A program made the translations under genes and the position numbers. Positions 1-11,680 of a stretch of 64,000 nucleotides of DNA are shown here, one piece after another. Location: assembly GCF_027943255.1 (NCBI RefSeq), contig NC_072892.1, forward strand, positions 120,483,792-120,547,791, given 5' to 3'. The notes beneath the pieces are model-generated. The model was not told the DNA's origin. It did no database searches and saw nothing but the letters and a program-made list of their open reading frames with translations. The stretch comes from Anastrepha obliqua. Lineage: Eukaryota > Arthropoda > Insecta > Diptera > Tephritidae. How positions within the stretch are numbered: the first letter of the stretch is position 1; every line of letters begins with the position of its first letter.

Positions 1-1150
1 TCATTGAAATAGCTTGATAAATTATTTCGAAAAAATGTATGCTAAATTCGCATATGTATGTGTAGCAATATATATATACCTCAACTTCCTTTTTCTTGTT
101 GTTTTATAAAATTAAAAAAAAAAAAAAAACGTAAAAACATAGTTGAACTTTCCTCCTATGAAATAAAGTATACGCAGCGGATGTCCTGCTTACGTTTTCC
201 TCTTGAAACTTTCGTCCCCTAAAAAATTAAATTGAAGAGAAAATGAAAAAAATGTAGAAATACTTTGTAGACTCTATAGTTTGATGTGAATATGAAATTT
301 TTCCCTGATAACGAAAATGTTAATTTTTGTTGCACGGTGTTTTTTTTATACCACTAAGCAAAAGATTGCTTTGGTTTCTTTTAATGAATAGCCAACGTCA
401 TGATGGATTTAATCCTGATTATGCAAAACTAAAGTATAAGCATCATTTGTCTTGTGTTCAAGGTTATACATAGAAGCAAATGTTTTGTTTTTGTGTTTTT
501 TGTTTTTTTTTTTTGAGAAAGGAAATTATTACACGCATAAGCGTTTACCCTTACAGTGGGGAGTAGGTATACTTGAAAAGACGTTTGCTGATACCGTAGA
601 TGGATATTTATTAAATTGTACGGCTAGTGTACAGAATACTCCACCAAACATTTTCGATGACATTTGCTAATTGATTATTTTGAGTGATGTTGGATAAGGA
701 GTTTAGATACAGCGAAAATCAATGGGATTCGTCAAAGCTACGAAAAAAGTCTTTCAGCGAGTTTTGCTTATTAAATTATTTTTTGCTTAGTAGTTATTAA
801 GGGGGGCCTCTTGTCAGTGGCTTCAAAAAAAGGTGTTTTTTCTCAATTTTTTTTCGAGGCGAAAAAAGCGACACGCAGGAATAATCTTTTGCATTTATTT
901 CAAGGCATGATTGAAGAATAATAAACAATTTACGCTGTCAGCTAAAAATTGTCATCAGAGCATTGGAATTCGACGGCTACAAGATAGAATCGAGAGTCAT
1001 AGCCGCGATTTTCTCAAAATAAGCCCAATTTATCCAATTCCTTAAAGCTATCGATTACTGCTAGTGTTTTTCGGGTAGAAGTCTTTGCGATCCTACTGCA
1101 TGCAGAATGCTTAGAGAGCGTGGGAGCGAAGGGGATATGAACATTTTTTC
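1..1150. other. AT-rich non-coding DNA
   Basis: I see no gene in this stretch. It holds poly-A and poly-T runs and short chance reading frames, such as a 72-codon frame at 452-670 interrupted by homopolymers. None resembles a known family. Confidence 0.5.
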
Positions 1151-1154
1151 CATT

Positions 1155-1440
1155 AGTAGGTAGGTAGGTAGGTAGGTGAAATGGTTGAAGTGCCGGTCTG
1201 GCACTCCTCAAGTAGCATTAAAGGGCCGTTTTGATACCATAATGAGACTTACAAAAGGCATATATCTGCATTAAGCCAAAGCTGTTGATATAATGGAAGA
1301 GACTGATTGGATCTAGGTTGGCGCACTGCCCCTGGTTGTCGAAGAAAGGAGCTGCCAGTAGCCTTAGTCGTCTAGCTGTCAAGCCCGGAAATTTACAGAG
1401 AAAAGCTGTGCAGTATCCTTCTCTTTTCCATTAGTAGATG
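1155..1440 (-). repeat. Interspersed repeat, probably a LINE 3' end
   Basis: This stretch begins with a (GTAG)n run and is followed by sequence that recurs in diverged form at 16,103-16,350. Shared blocks include GTAGGTAGGT, AGCTGTTGAT, a block like ATCTAGGTTGG, and CATTTACAGAGAAA. Read on the minus strand it would end in repeated ACCT units, a tail style used by several insect non-LTR elements. The orientation and the LINE assignment are inference; the homology between the two copies is visible directly. Confidence 0.5.
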
Positions 1441-2920
1441 GTGCAGATCCAAATTCGCAAACTCCTGTATGGAGGCAGTTAAATCTCTTGTACAAGTAGC
1501 ATTTCTCTTATCTGGGTTCTAGGACATAGGAACATGAAGGGAAATAATATTTCTGATGAGCTTACCAGGAAGTGACCTATTGTATTGTTCTCAGAGCTCT
1601 CCCACCCCACTATCGGCATCCACCTGAGTGTTGCCAAAGAGGAATTGCACAAGCTATTTCTGAAGAAAGCGCAGGTTAGACGGAGCTCCATTTCTTCGTG
1701 TGCTATTTTAATAAATCCTATGGTCCTAATACAATAGACGTAGGTCGCAGTTAGTCCTGGGGGTTTCAAATAAGTTTCTTGGCTTTTATGGGTTTTCTAA
1801 AAGGACGGATATTGATGTTGAGGGGGCGATATCAATGTTTGGTCGTCATCCGTCAAATTTGTTACTTATAATTCAATCAATCTATGATAGCGAATCATCG
1901 TAGAAGTTTGGACATTCGAATAGTACTGTTAAACTATAAAGCTAGGAATAATTTGAGGATATTTTTTCACGAAGGTGACATGAATTGGTCACCAAGGTTA
2001 AGCGAATAGACCTCCCTAACACTTTTCCTGTAGTTTTTTCTGTAATTCAAGGTTTATATCAATAAAACGAAATTGACCAGTGCTCTCAAATTCAAGGCAA
2101 GCGTAGTTCCAATTTAGCCGGATCTATGCATAGTAGTCATTAGAAATGAATGACACTCGCGTTTGTTTTTCCCCGCGCAGATGATTTCAAGCTTCGGTAT
2201 TACAAAGTGGCTTAAACATTCTATCTGAATGAACAAACAGAAAAAATTGTCGCTTAATATAAGCAAATGCTTCCGCATGACCTATGCTTAAGTCCTAAAT
2301 CCAAGTGCTTTTATCAAATCCTTATACCATTTCTAATGCTTGTCCTTTACAGTAAATGAATTTTAGGATTTTGGTGTTATTTTTGGATCAGTTATTATCC
2401 ATTTTTTAATCGTATCACTTTCATTATTCCTAAGGAATAATCCAGCTTTATGCGTTATGCTAATGACTTTAGCGATTCTTATATTAGGAAACCACTTTCC
2501 CAGTGAGGTCAGAGTTGGAATATCCCTCAGTAATTTGGAATCCCTTTTATAAGGTTTGCTCTGAAATGATCGCCAGAGTTCAACGCAGCTTTGTCCGGTT
2601 TGTTCTGCAATCTCTTCATTTTAACGAGCCCCCTCCGTCTTACCGATCCCATTGTATATTAATAAATATAATATTATACACTTACTGACGTTTATCTAAA
2701 GCCTTTTCTGAGGTATCATTGATTTCTAGATCTACTGCAGCTGATAAGCTTATATATTCCCCAAAGGGTTTGCATTTTCACTTTTTTTATCCTGATCTCT
2801 TTTATATAGATGGAATTATATTAGTTGTATATCTCATATCTAAATATTATACTTAAGTAAGTTTTTGTAACTATAGACTTACTTATAATAAATTAAATTA
2901 AATGAAACTACTAATGAAAT
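1441..2920. other. No gene recognised
   Basis: Short frames are present on both strands, such as 96 codons on the minus strand at 1,479-1,769, but none shows a recognisable motif. The first ~350 bp may continue the repeat to the left. The remainder is AT-rich unique-looking DNA. Confidence 0.4.
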
Positions 2921-2924
2921 GCTC

Positions 2925-3310
2925 GAGCAAAGATATCAAAGCCGCATTAGGAAAGCTCTAGCAACACTTGGCTCCATACATCCAGCCTGGAAATTATCAC
3001 ACATTTAGTAAAGTAAAAAGTTGAGGTTCTTTAATTCTAATGAAAAATCTATGCACATGAAATGTGGATTGCAAAAGGGGCTGATATAAATGCACTGCAA
3101 ATTTTCACTAATCGATGCCTTCCCAAAATTCTAAAAACCTTCTGGCCAAACACAATCTCGAACGCTGATCTGTAAAGAACTAGTCAGCAAAACCCAATAT
3201 ACCTTGAGCCACTATTGAGTGGACTCCCTAAGGCAGTCGTAGACGAGGAAGGCCATCGAACACTTGAAGACGGTTGTTGGATTAAAAATCGCGCGCTATG
3301 AATTTAACCT
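2925..3310 (+). pseudogene. LINE reverse transcriptase C-terminal relic
   Basis: Conceptual translation across stops and shifts gives pieces in the order expected for the C-terminal end of an APE-type LINE protein. These are a segment like RIRKALATLGSIHPAW, then a phrase like FNSNEKS, then a piece ending LPKILKTFWPNT, and finally ATIEWTP followed by SRRRGRP. The same kind of C-terminal tail occurs at 36.1-37.6 kb and 51.1 kb. It is heavily decayed and not functional. The clade is not resolved from the sequence. Confidence 0.55.
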
Positions 3311-3389
3311 GGAATTAAACTAAGTGGGCCACTAGCACATATTTTTATAAATGGATTTGAAAAACTTTTCCTTTTATATTATTATTATT

Positions 3390-4330
3390 ATTTTATTAAT
3401 TAATACAACTGTCCCACAACTTCTCGACTTTTCGTGCGATTCTTTTATATAATAATTTATATCTTTTTATATATATTAATTCGACTGCGTTACAAGTTCT
3501 AATGTTTGCAATAGATATGATGTGGCAACATCATTTCTTAATTTAAGTTTTTTTTAATCTTTCGTTTGATTATTTTAGTTATTACTTAATTTGACTACGT
3601 CATAAGTTTTTCATGCTTGGAATAAGAATTATGTGGCAACTCCACTTTTTTAATTTTTTTTAAATTTTTCTTAAATATCCCTTGGTGGATTCTTCTATTC
3701 TATTATTTATTATAATTGTGTCACAACTTTTTATCTAACTTACTTTATTTAAAGTTTTTGAAAAAAAAATCGGTTGTTTCTTTTATCTTATTATTTAACT
3801 CGACCCTGGCATAACTTCTTATCTTTGCAATAAAAATTGAGTGGCAACTCGAATCAAACATATTTTTTATTAAAGTTTTATCAAAGACTTTCGTTTGATT
3901 CGTTTATTCTAATATTAAATTAAACCCTGGCACACATTTTCATGTTTGTAATAAGAATTAGGGGGCAACACTCCTGAAACATATTTTTTTATCAAATGTT
4001 TTTAAAAACCTTTCGTCTGATTCTTTTATTTTATTACTTAATTTGACTATGACACATGTTCTAAGGTTTGAAATGCAAACTAAGTGGCAACACTCTTCAA
4101 ACATATATCTTTGTTAAGTGTTTTTAAACACCTTTTACTTTATTATTTAATTCAACACTGGCAAAAGTTTTTATGTTTGCAATAAAAATTAGGTGGCAAC
4201 GCCCCTCAAACATATTCAAACATTTTTTCTTTTTAGCTTTCGTTTGATTCTTTTATTTTAAAAACTAATTCGACAGCGTAAGCTTTGAATAAAAATTATA
4301 TGGCAACGCTGTACACTTTTTTGTAACTAA
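3390..4330. repeat. Degenerate tandem array, about 107-122 bp per unit
   Basis: The block TGGCAAC recurs at 3523, 3634, 3842, 3964 (as GGGCAAC), 4085, 4194 and 4301. Each block is preceded by a TTTGCAATAA-like stretch and followed by CAAACATATTTTT. Between them lies CGTTTGATTCTTTTATTTTA. The spacings are 111, 208, 122, 121, 109 and 107; the 208-bp gap looks like two units with a deletion. The units are strongly diverged from each other, so the array is old. It has no coding capacity. Confidence 0.8.
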
Positions 4331-5480
4331 AAGCCTAAAGTAGAACTGCGAAGCTTTTCTTGTTATATAAAGCTTGTAAGGTGGAAGTTATTATATATTT
4401 ACATAGATACTTTTCCTATTGGTCTGCATTTGTACTAAGTAGATAAAAGAGTGACGCACACAAATTATCCCCAATATAAAAACGAAGAAACTGAAACATT
4501 CAAAATTGGCCCAGGAGTTTTTGATACTTTTCGAATTAATTTTAATACATTTTTAAAAATATATTTGTGGCTATGTAGAAATTTTTTTTAATTGATGTCA
4601 TGAAAAAAGTTTTTGAGCAAAACTGCCAGCTTACCGTCTCGCTAGTACATAATCCGTTTAGATGTAGTGGAAATTTTACACAAATTGATTCCCTTCAAAA
4701 TAACTTGATAAGATCTGGTATCTTCGAAAAATTTATTTCGACCTTGAATTAATTAAGAAATACGTAAATATCTTATTTCGATTTGGAAGGAAAAATTATA
4801 CCAAGCGCTTCTCTTTAAAATTTTTCTGCCTTAAATCCTCATTCTCTTACTTTCCTGTATCCGATCGCAAAACGCGCAATACTCCATTATCATTTACGGC
4901 TTACAAAGAAAAGTGCAACAGATAAGCGCGGGAACCTTAAAGTTATGAAAATGATAAAAATTGCTTTGCCGCGAGGGACACATAATGCATATCAAAATAA
5001 AAAAGCTGAGTGAACGCAAACGGTTGCATTGGCATTTGGAAGGTATTGAATTAGCAGATCTTGAGCTATACGGAAGCACGGAAAAGAGTTTAAAAGCTTT
5101 CACTGGAAAACATGTATAATGTGAAAATATATTATTTTCCGCAATAAAAAAAAACATAACTTTTTTGCCTTCGGCACACCACGTCGTATGAGTAATTTGC
5201 TATCGCCCTATTCAGACTGCAATTATTAGGTAGAAAATAAATAAATTTATATACATATTTTTAATTAACAAAGTACAAAGCACCCTTAACATGCAAGCTG
5301 CTAATAGAAATACTACAAAAAAATGCGGAGCAATTAAGTTAATTGCAAAAAATATGCACAACAGCTAAAATCAATAATAGCCCAATTAAGTGCGTACAAG
5401 CGAAAGGGTCATTACAAGCGTTGGCGCTGAATACAGCTCACTTTTTTCTACTAAAAACTCAATAGTAACCTCCACAGTTC
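4331..5480. other. No gene recognised
   Basis: This is AT-rich DNA with no recognisable domain. The 87-codon minus-strand frame at 4,894-5,157 shows no family features. The AT-rich character and lack of transposon matches suggest unique intergenic or intronic sequence. Confidence 0.45.
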
Positions 5481-5482
5481 AT

Positions 5483-5598
5483 TTATGCGGAAATACTGGC
5501 AAGTTTTATATGCATTTTTTTGTTTCACTGCGCTATAAATTTATGCGGAAATACTGGCAAGTTTTATATGCATTTTTTTGTTTCACTGCGCTATAAAT
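5483..5598 (+). repeat. Perfect 58-bp tandem duplication
   Basis: The 58 bp at 5,483-5,540 are repeated exactly at 5,541-5,598. Each unit starts TTATGCGGAAATACTGGCAA and ends CACTGCGCTATAAAT. Identity is complete by eye, so the duplication is recent, or the assembly has duplicated a short segment. It lies in otherwise unique-looking DNA. Confidence 0.95.
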
Positions 5599-7239
5599 AA
5601 ATTAGTTCTTAAGCATTTCCCGCATTTCTCGCTGCCAGTTGCTAGCTGCTGGCTGCTTAAACGTTTGTTTATTTGCCATTATGCTACGTTAGATAGTGCG
5701 CGGCATTTCGTTCGCTTTGGTGTTCGGCACTTAGAATTTTAAATTGTTTCATATTTTACTATTTTAAAAGCGTCACATGCAGCTGCACAATTTAATTTTA
5801 CGCTTAATTTGTTATGTAACAAAATGGTAGTGTCTCTGGGGTGCCACCAACAGCAGAAGCAGAAGCAGTAGCGGGTGTCAGTGTTATAGCCATTGCAACA
5901 GCCAGTTGACACTCTTTAGTACAGCGCGCTTCCTTTTCCATTACTATCGTTATTTTAACTCTGTACTACAAGTTTTCAGTTATGCTAACGTCGCCCACAC
6001 TTTCACCTTCGCGTTCGCCTTCGCCTTCGCTTTCGCCTTTGCCTTTGTCATTTCCACGGAATTGTCCTGCAATTGCAATGTTATGGTGCTCGGCTGGTAA
6101 GCAAAAGGATTTCCATGAATTTATAAATTATCCACACAGTCTGTTGCAAACGTTTCCAACTTCAACATGACTTACGTACACACACAGTGAAGTGAGAAAC
6201 GGGCAGGACAGCTTTAAGAGGCAGACCTAAGTGTAATTCACAGAAGGCAATGGCCGACAACAATGCGAAACGGGAATTTATTTATATTACACTATAATCA
6301 CTAAGCTAAAAAAATTTTAATTAAACATTCATTCGTCTTGGAGTTGGAAAAAGTTACATAAATCCTGCTGGGATCTCTCACAGGCACACACAGACGCAGA
6401 CAAGTGCGCTTATCCCTTTGGCGCTTGCAAAAGTTCTTTGCTTCTCTGATGTTGCCAGTAGTAGGCTTTGCGGTACTTGCAAAAGAGGCTTATTCATATG
6501 AATATATAAATATATATGCACGTATCTACAGACGGACATACGTAAATATATACATACATACAAATACCCTGTAGTAAAACAAGGAGGTTTCTAGTCTACT
6601 TTGTCACTTATTTGCATTGCAGTTGATATGGTTCGTCTTCTGTCTTTTTTTCAATGCTAAAAGCATGCGAATATATCACGAAATGTATATATAATGTTAG
6701 CCCATGCATCGTCTCAGGAATTAACCAGCCTAACTGCACTAGCATTATACCACTAATCCAACTGTTAAGCTCATGCGCCAGTTTTATTGCAGTTAATGAA
6801 CTACTTCGTAAAGGACGTAAAAAAATATAGATGCGTTTTTTTACTCTCATCATGCACATTACTAATGTTTAAAGCTTTCTTACAAAAAATTATTTAACAA
6901 TAAGTAACCTTCTTTGGTATCTAAATCGATTGGTGGCTGGGCCGATGTAAATCTTTGAAGGGCCACCCGTGTGAGGAGGTCAGACTAATATGAGTAAATG
7001 AATAGTTTTTATGGTCATTAAATATCCCGTCTCCTAATCCGGGATAGCATGTATCAATCGAACTTGCAAGTAGTAGAGAATAACATACTGTGTTTTATCC
7101 TTGCATCTCACTGATATCTCCCCACCTCAGTGAGTAAATATGGGCTTATACCATAGTGTTACGGGGCTAATGACACAGTGGACGTTCTTTTCCACTTTGT
7201 CTACTTTGGAGCCAGCATTAACAACAGAAATGCCTGGAG
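5599..7239. other. Unique-looking DNA, no gene recognised
   Basis: This region has a more balanced base composition, with CAG-like short repeats near 5,850 and the hexamer repeat at 6,000. Overlapping frames at 5,906-6,100 and 5,982-6,170 are created by that hexamer repeat. I found no transposon motif, so it may be host intron or intergenic sequence. Confidence 0.4.
5999..6050 (+). repeat. Imperfect (TTCGCC)n microsatellite
   Basis: About eight imperfect hexamers alternate TTCGCC, TTCGCG, TTCGCT and TTTGCC. They generate the artificial Phe-Ala and Ser-Pro repeats seen in two overlapping frames. Confidence 0.85.
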
Positions 7240-7705
7240 ATCAAACGGATAAAAACTCTTGCTATAAGGTATTACTTTGGGATCTGACCATCTACAAAGC
7301 GCTTATCATTCTCGTCCTGATATATGGCGCAGAAGCATAAACGATGACAACATCAGATGGGAAAGTTTTAGGAGCCTTCGAAAGAAAGATCTTTGGTCCC
7401 ACGTACAATAGAACAACGAGCAGTATTAGCTATATAGGGATATAGACTTAGTTAAGCGTTTAAAGCTACGCTGGCTTGGCCATGTCAACCATATGAAAAA
7501 CGACGATCCAGCGAGGCGAATTTTCGACACCCTAAAAAGGAAGACATGAAAGAGGAAGACCATATCTCCATTTGGGGGGGCATGCCATCACTCGAGATTT
7601 CCAACTGGCACTAACGAGTGTAGCACAGAAACAGCTGGCGTGCTATTTTGGATTCGGCCAAAATCGACACACGGTTTTAGCACCACATAAGACGAAGAAG
7701 AGGAC
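7240..7705 (+). pseudogene. RTE-like LINE relic, C-terminal part and 3' tail
   Basis: The translation gives LIILVLIYGAEA, then TMTTSDGKVLGAFERKIFGP across a stop, then a degraded stretch matching the RLRWLGHV region of RTE-type proteins. This is the region after the reverse transcriptase domain, as in the copy at 17.8-18.9 kb. The end, ATTCGGCCAAAATCG followed by GACGAAGAAG, resembles the 3' ends of the RTE copies at 23.2 and 43.8 kb. Stops and frame changes make it a dead 5'-truncated copy. A 156-codon frame at 7,572-8,042 starts inside this tail and is fortuitous. Confidence 0.7.
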
Positions 7706-8876
7706 CTTCTTTCCCCAACGTGGGGGACTCAATTATGGATCAACAAAAAATGTAAAAATAATAAAGCAGACTGGTTTGTATTTCGCATCTCAACTAGCCG
7801 ACCTAGTGGAGCTACATTTTCAGTCCTACCAGGTATTAACTTCTAACCGGAGAAAGAAAAATGACGGAGGACAATCATACCAAATTCCTGATGAATTTGG
7901 ATTGGCGCTGACAAAAACTACGGCCTGTAAAGTGACATATTCACGAAAGGAAAGTGCAAGGCAAACGGGCTCCAAAGATGCTTCAACATTCAAGTGGGCT
8001 TTCCTAAAGCCAATCGTGAGTACAAAAAAAGCTTCTGTGTAAACTGTCAGATTTAAAGAGGTCAGAAAAATGATTGATCTGAGTGACGTAGACGTGGTAT
8101 CTGCGCTATCTCAAAGAAGGCTTAATGCTAGAAGCCGCGAAGCAAAAGGTGCTGGGTCGCGCCAAATATATTACAGAGGTGATGGAACGCGTTGCTGCTG
8201 AAATCAGATGGGCTGCAGGCAGTTATGGTGAAAAAAGGAGGGCTCAACCTGCAAGTTATGGTGGAGAACCTGAAGCTTCAGAAGTAATACTTTCTCCACG
8301 AAAAGCTGTACAGATGTCCAATTTATACTCCGGTAAACCTGGTGTTAGCTATGCTACCATCGCTAAGTGTTTAAGGCCAGCCATTCTACCACAATGTTTC
8401 TTGCAAGGTGAGCAAGAAAGGGCGGAGAAACTTCTTGTAGAGACAATACATAAGGGATGCAAATACAAACTTAAACTCGAAGGCGTACATAGGATATGAA
8501 CTGTGCACTTAGTATGAGCAACGGACGTTGAAATACAAAAGCTTCTGAACTCTATTACCAGCACAGGTGTATGCGCATATACTTGTGGCATAGCAAGAAA
8601 CATAGCTGAAGATATGGTCAAAAGCGAGGTCACTTGTAGACTACTCGTTGCTACCTCACGAAAGTGAGGGCGTTGGCGGTGCTAACAACGACACATTAAT
8701 GCAACTTGGAAGATGGAATTGCCATGAAGCTCCATAAACTAGCATCAATATTAAAACTTATTTTGGAAGCTGAGCTCACACAAAAAACATTGAATTGGGC
8801 TCAATGGACCTTTCATGTCGCGGTGCTAAATCCCCTCATAATAGACATAATAATATTTCAAACAATAGAATAGTAC
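7706..8876 (+). other. Unassigned region with a 124-codon frame
   Basis: A frame at 8,125-8,499 is rich in Lys, Glu and Arg. The adjacent frames also carry coding-like text, such as a run of a shifted protein around 8,050-8,130. That pattern suggests the remains of a mobile-element protein interrupted by frameshifts. I do not recognise the family and see no catalytic motif. The 8,690-8,876 part has no readable frame. Confidence 0.25.
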
Positions 8877-8988
8877 TTAAAAAAAAATAAAAATAAATAA
8901 TTGGCGCGTACACTTCTGTTAGGAGTTTGGCCGAGCTCCTCCTCGTATTTGTGGTGTGCGTGTTGATTTTGTTCCACAAATGGGACCT
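8877..8988 (-). repeat. SINE, 3' fragment
   Basis: On the minus strand this is the last ~100 bp of the tRNA-derived SINE described at 13.8 kb. It runs from GTAGGTCCCATTTGTGGAAC through GGAGGAGCTCGGCCAAAC to TACGCGCCAATTATTTATTT. The tail is A/T-rich, and the 5' two thirds, including both promoter boxes, are absent. Confidence 0.85.
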
Positions 8989-9719
8989 ACTTTGGTTAAA
9001 CCTCTAATTGGTAATTTTGCAACTGGTGCATTTCTAGTCACTTACGAACTAGTAGGATTTCTACCATCAAATATCAGTTCATAAACAAGAATATTTGCTA
9101 GGAGTTTTGGCTTTTCACCGCAAAATTTTCTACTTATATACCTACATAGAGACATACGTATACACATACGTGCATATAAATTTGGTGACTATTAAATATT
9201 CATTTGTATATATATATAAATGCATACATACATTTAAGCTCGTCCCAAAGTGAGTATGCATTTAGGCAATTTATGGCTGAAGTCACTTAACTGGCGCTGC
9301 TGTTGACACTAATGCCTGTAATTAACAGATTTTTGCTGCTGTCATGTTTTGAGTAATGCGCTCATTGATATATGGCTCAGTGTTTTTTAACTTTTTTCTG
9401 CGCTGCTGAGCTGCGGTTTAGACGAATGATAAATTCCATTTGAGTAAAGCAAAATACGATTATGAAGCAATAACTAAAAATCACAGGCCTACGAGTGCTA
9501 CCAGACAGAGTTGAAAGAATGAGTTCCACACTTCATTAAAAAGGCTCGGTGGATGGTATGTGCTGCTGTATTTTTGTCACTATTTTTAAATTTTTTTTAG
9601 GTATTATTAAATTGAGAACTGGTTCAAATAAATGAGTAGTCGGATACATGTACAAAGAAAATTCCACACTTCGGGCAACATATACTCGTAAACATTCCCG
9701 GTTCAGGAAAATCAGTATA
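8989..9719. other. No gene recognised
   Basis: AT-rich DNA with TA and CATA microsatellite runs near 9,140-9,240. No domain or transposon end is visible until the element that starts at 9,720. Confidence 0.45.
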
Positions 9720-10079
9720 CAGGGTTGGCCATATTAAACCGACCCATTGAGTAACCCTATAACTTTTTACTGTAATTTGAAATCTAAGGTTTGCGTCAAC
9801 AAGCCAATGACACTAGGCGCACTTAAGGCCAATATCCGACGGGAAATAGCCGCCATATCGGCCGAGACGCTGGCCAAAACTATGGAAAACGCCGAAAAAC
9901 GGGCACATTACGCTATACGAGCTAAGGGCGACCACTTGCGCGATATCATATTCAAAAAGTGATGTAAACGAATCTCCTTGAACTAAATTAAATGTTTTTC
10001 ACAATGAAACACAAAAAAATGTTTCTTTTTCCATATTTTTTTAATAATCACATGGGTCAGTTTAAGATGGCCAACCCTG
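9720..10079 (+). mobile_element. 360-bp internally deleted mariner-type element
   Basis: The left end CAGGGTTGGCCATATTAAAC and the reverse complement of the right end, CAGGGTTGGCCATCTTAAAC, are near-identical terminal inverted repeats extending about 30 bp. A TA dinucleotide flanks each end (9,718-9,719 and 10,080-10,081), the target duplication of Tc1/mariner elements. Only the end of a transposase gene remains inside, so the copy cannot move itself. Its 3' end is copied again at 10,091-10,255. Confidence 0.88.
9747..9962 (+). pseudogene. Transposase C-terminal remnant
   Basis: The 71-codon frame has LGALKANIRREIAAISAETL near its middle and ends GDHLRDIIFKK. This matches the layout of the C-terminal end of the intact transposase at 52,370-53,452 (LKQSIRATIAAI, then GGHLNSIIFK). 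The DNA-binding domains and all three catalytic acidic residues are missing. The first ~25 residues are probably not original coding sequence, because the frame starts next to the inverted repeat. Confidence 0.75.
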
Positions 10080-10090
10080 TACATATCCAA

Positions 10091-10255
10091 ATACGTGCTA
10101 AGGGCGACCACTTGCGCGATATCATATTCAAAAAGTGATGTAAACGAATCTCCTTGAACTAAATTAAATGTTTTTCACAATGAAACACAAAAAAATGTTT
10201 CTTTTTCCATATTTTTTTAATAATCACATGGGTCAGTTTAATATGGCCAACCCTG
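10091..10255 (+). repeat. Second copy of the 360-bp element's 3' end
   Basis: These ~165 bp match 9,915-10,079 at a constant offset of 176 bp with no gaps and about two substitutions. The copy ends in the same inverted repeat and is followed by TA at 10,256-10,257. It begins abruptly inside the transposase remnant, so it has no left inverted repeat. Confidence 0.9.
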
Positions 10256-10385
10256 TATATAAGTAGATATGTGTATTAGGGTACGTTAAATTACTCAGTC
10301 GAAATTTTTTTCCATAACCGCATGACATTTTCTATCGGGAATATGTTTCTAGCCTGCATATTTTTAAAATATAATTTTAGTTTTC

Positions 10386-11594
10386 TTCGAGGCCGTTTAT
10401 ATAAGTACCCGTGTTTGATGACAAAGGACGTTCCTGAGAGAAGTTGGTACTAGCAACGTGTGATGCCACCTATTAAGTGACGGTAAAACAAATTTCAGAT
10501 GAACTAACCAATAGTTTGTATCGTTTGTATCGTTGTGTTTCGTGATTTTCGCTTCGCTGGAAAAAGGTAATTATTGTTCGGTAATTCCCTTTTTGTTTTT
10601 GGAGAGGAAAAATGCGATGAGATAAAAGCGAAATTGGATGCTGCATAAGGGGATGCTTCGCCATTTATGACCACAGTTAGATATTGGTTCAACGAATTTA
10701 AACGTGTGCGAACATCTGTTTTTGATGAGGAGCGACCACGACGCCCCGCAGACGTGGTTACCGAGGAAAACATTCAAAAAGTCTACGACATGGTTTGCGT
10801 TGGTCGAGGAACGAAAGTGGGCGAGGTAACAGAACGAAACGGAACGGCAATTAATATTTTACATGATAAGTTGGCGATGACAAATTTGGCGGCCCGGTGG
10901 GTGCCGCGATTGCCCACGGAGGGCAACAAGCGGATGCGGCTTTTAATTTCGAACCAGTGTTTGGAGTAATTTAAGCGAAGTTGGAATAAATTTTGCATCG
11001 AGTTGTCACCGTTGATGAAACCTGGATTCATCATTACACACCAGAAACTAAGCAACAATCAATCAAACACTGGATTTCTCCTGGTGAATCTGCTCCAAAG
11101 AAGACAGTCCTATCGGCAGGTCATGGCGATGATTTTTTGGGAAGCGAACTGCTCACGGATCTTCATCGATTTTGGAGAAAGAGAAAAACAATCCCTGGAC
11201 AATATTATAGTGAGCCCTTGGACCGCTTTCACAAATATTGAAGGAGACACGGCCACAGTTGGCGAAAAAGAAATTGCTGTTTCTCCACGATAACTCCGCC
11301 AAACTATTGTAGTTACGTTGTGAATTGCTGCCGTACCCTTCGTATTAACCCGATCTGCTCCCTAACATGTAGAAATGGCTCGCGGAAAAAATACTTAGTT
11401 CAAACGAGAAAGTCATCGCCGAGACAGAGTCGTATTTTGGAGCGGTTAAATCTGACAAATCCTATATTTTGGAGGGGTTAAAACATGGTCGGAGCATTGG
11501 GAGAAGGTCAAAGACTATGTTGAAAAATAAAAAGAAGTTTAACAAAAAAATGGTGTCTTTATTTCTAACACGGCTACTTATTGAACCCCCTTCG
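10386..11594 (+). mobile_element. Full-length but decayed mariner element
   Basis: The right end, read inward, is CGAAGGGGGTTCAATAAGTA followed by GCCGTGTT. The left end near 10,386 reads CGAGGCCGTTTATATAAGTA followed by CCCGTGTT, so diverged inverted repeats are recognisable. TA follows the right end at 11,595-11,596. The total of about 1.2 kb is normal for mariner. The transposase is broken in several places. The exact left boundary is uncertain by a few bases. Confidence 0.75.
10580..11350 (+). pseudogene. mariner transposase, frameshifted
   Basis: Frame pieces read YWFNEFKRVRTSVFDEERPR (end of the DNA-binding region and linker, from 10,682). They continue with VTVDETWIHHYTPETKQQS (first catalytic Asp, about 11,005) and, in another frame, VMAMIFWEANC. 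LHDNSAKL (second catalytic Asp, near 11,282) appears in yet another frame. The third Asp region is not recognisable. A stop after ISNQCLE (10,969) and at least two frameshifts break it. The motif style is classic DD34D mariner; the subfamily is not assigned. Confidence 0.8.
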
Positions 11595-11680
11595 TACATT
11601 TAAAATTTTTATTGCTTTCAATGCGAATTAAGTGCCATCTACTTTCTAATGTTGCCGCGTGTTTTTCCCATTTCTTATAG

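Noticed and set aside
3390..4330. CRISPR array
   Set aside because: The repeats are long, diverged and AT-rich without regular unique spacers, and the DNA is animal.
7572..8042. A 156-codon plus-strand frame
   Set aside because: It starts inside the RTE 3' tail in the wrong frame and continues in unrelated DNA.
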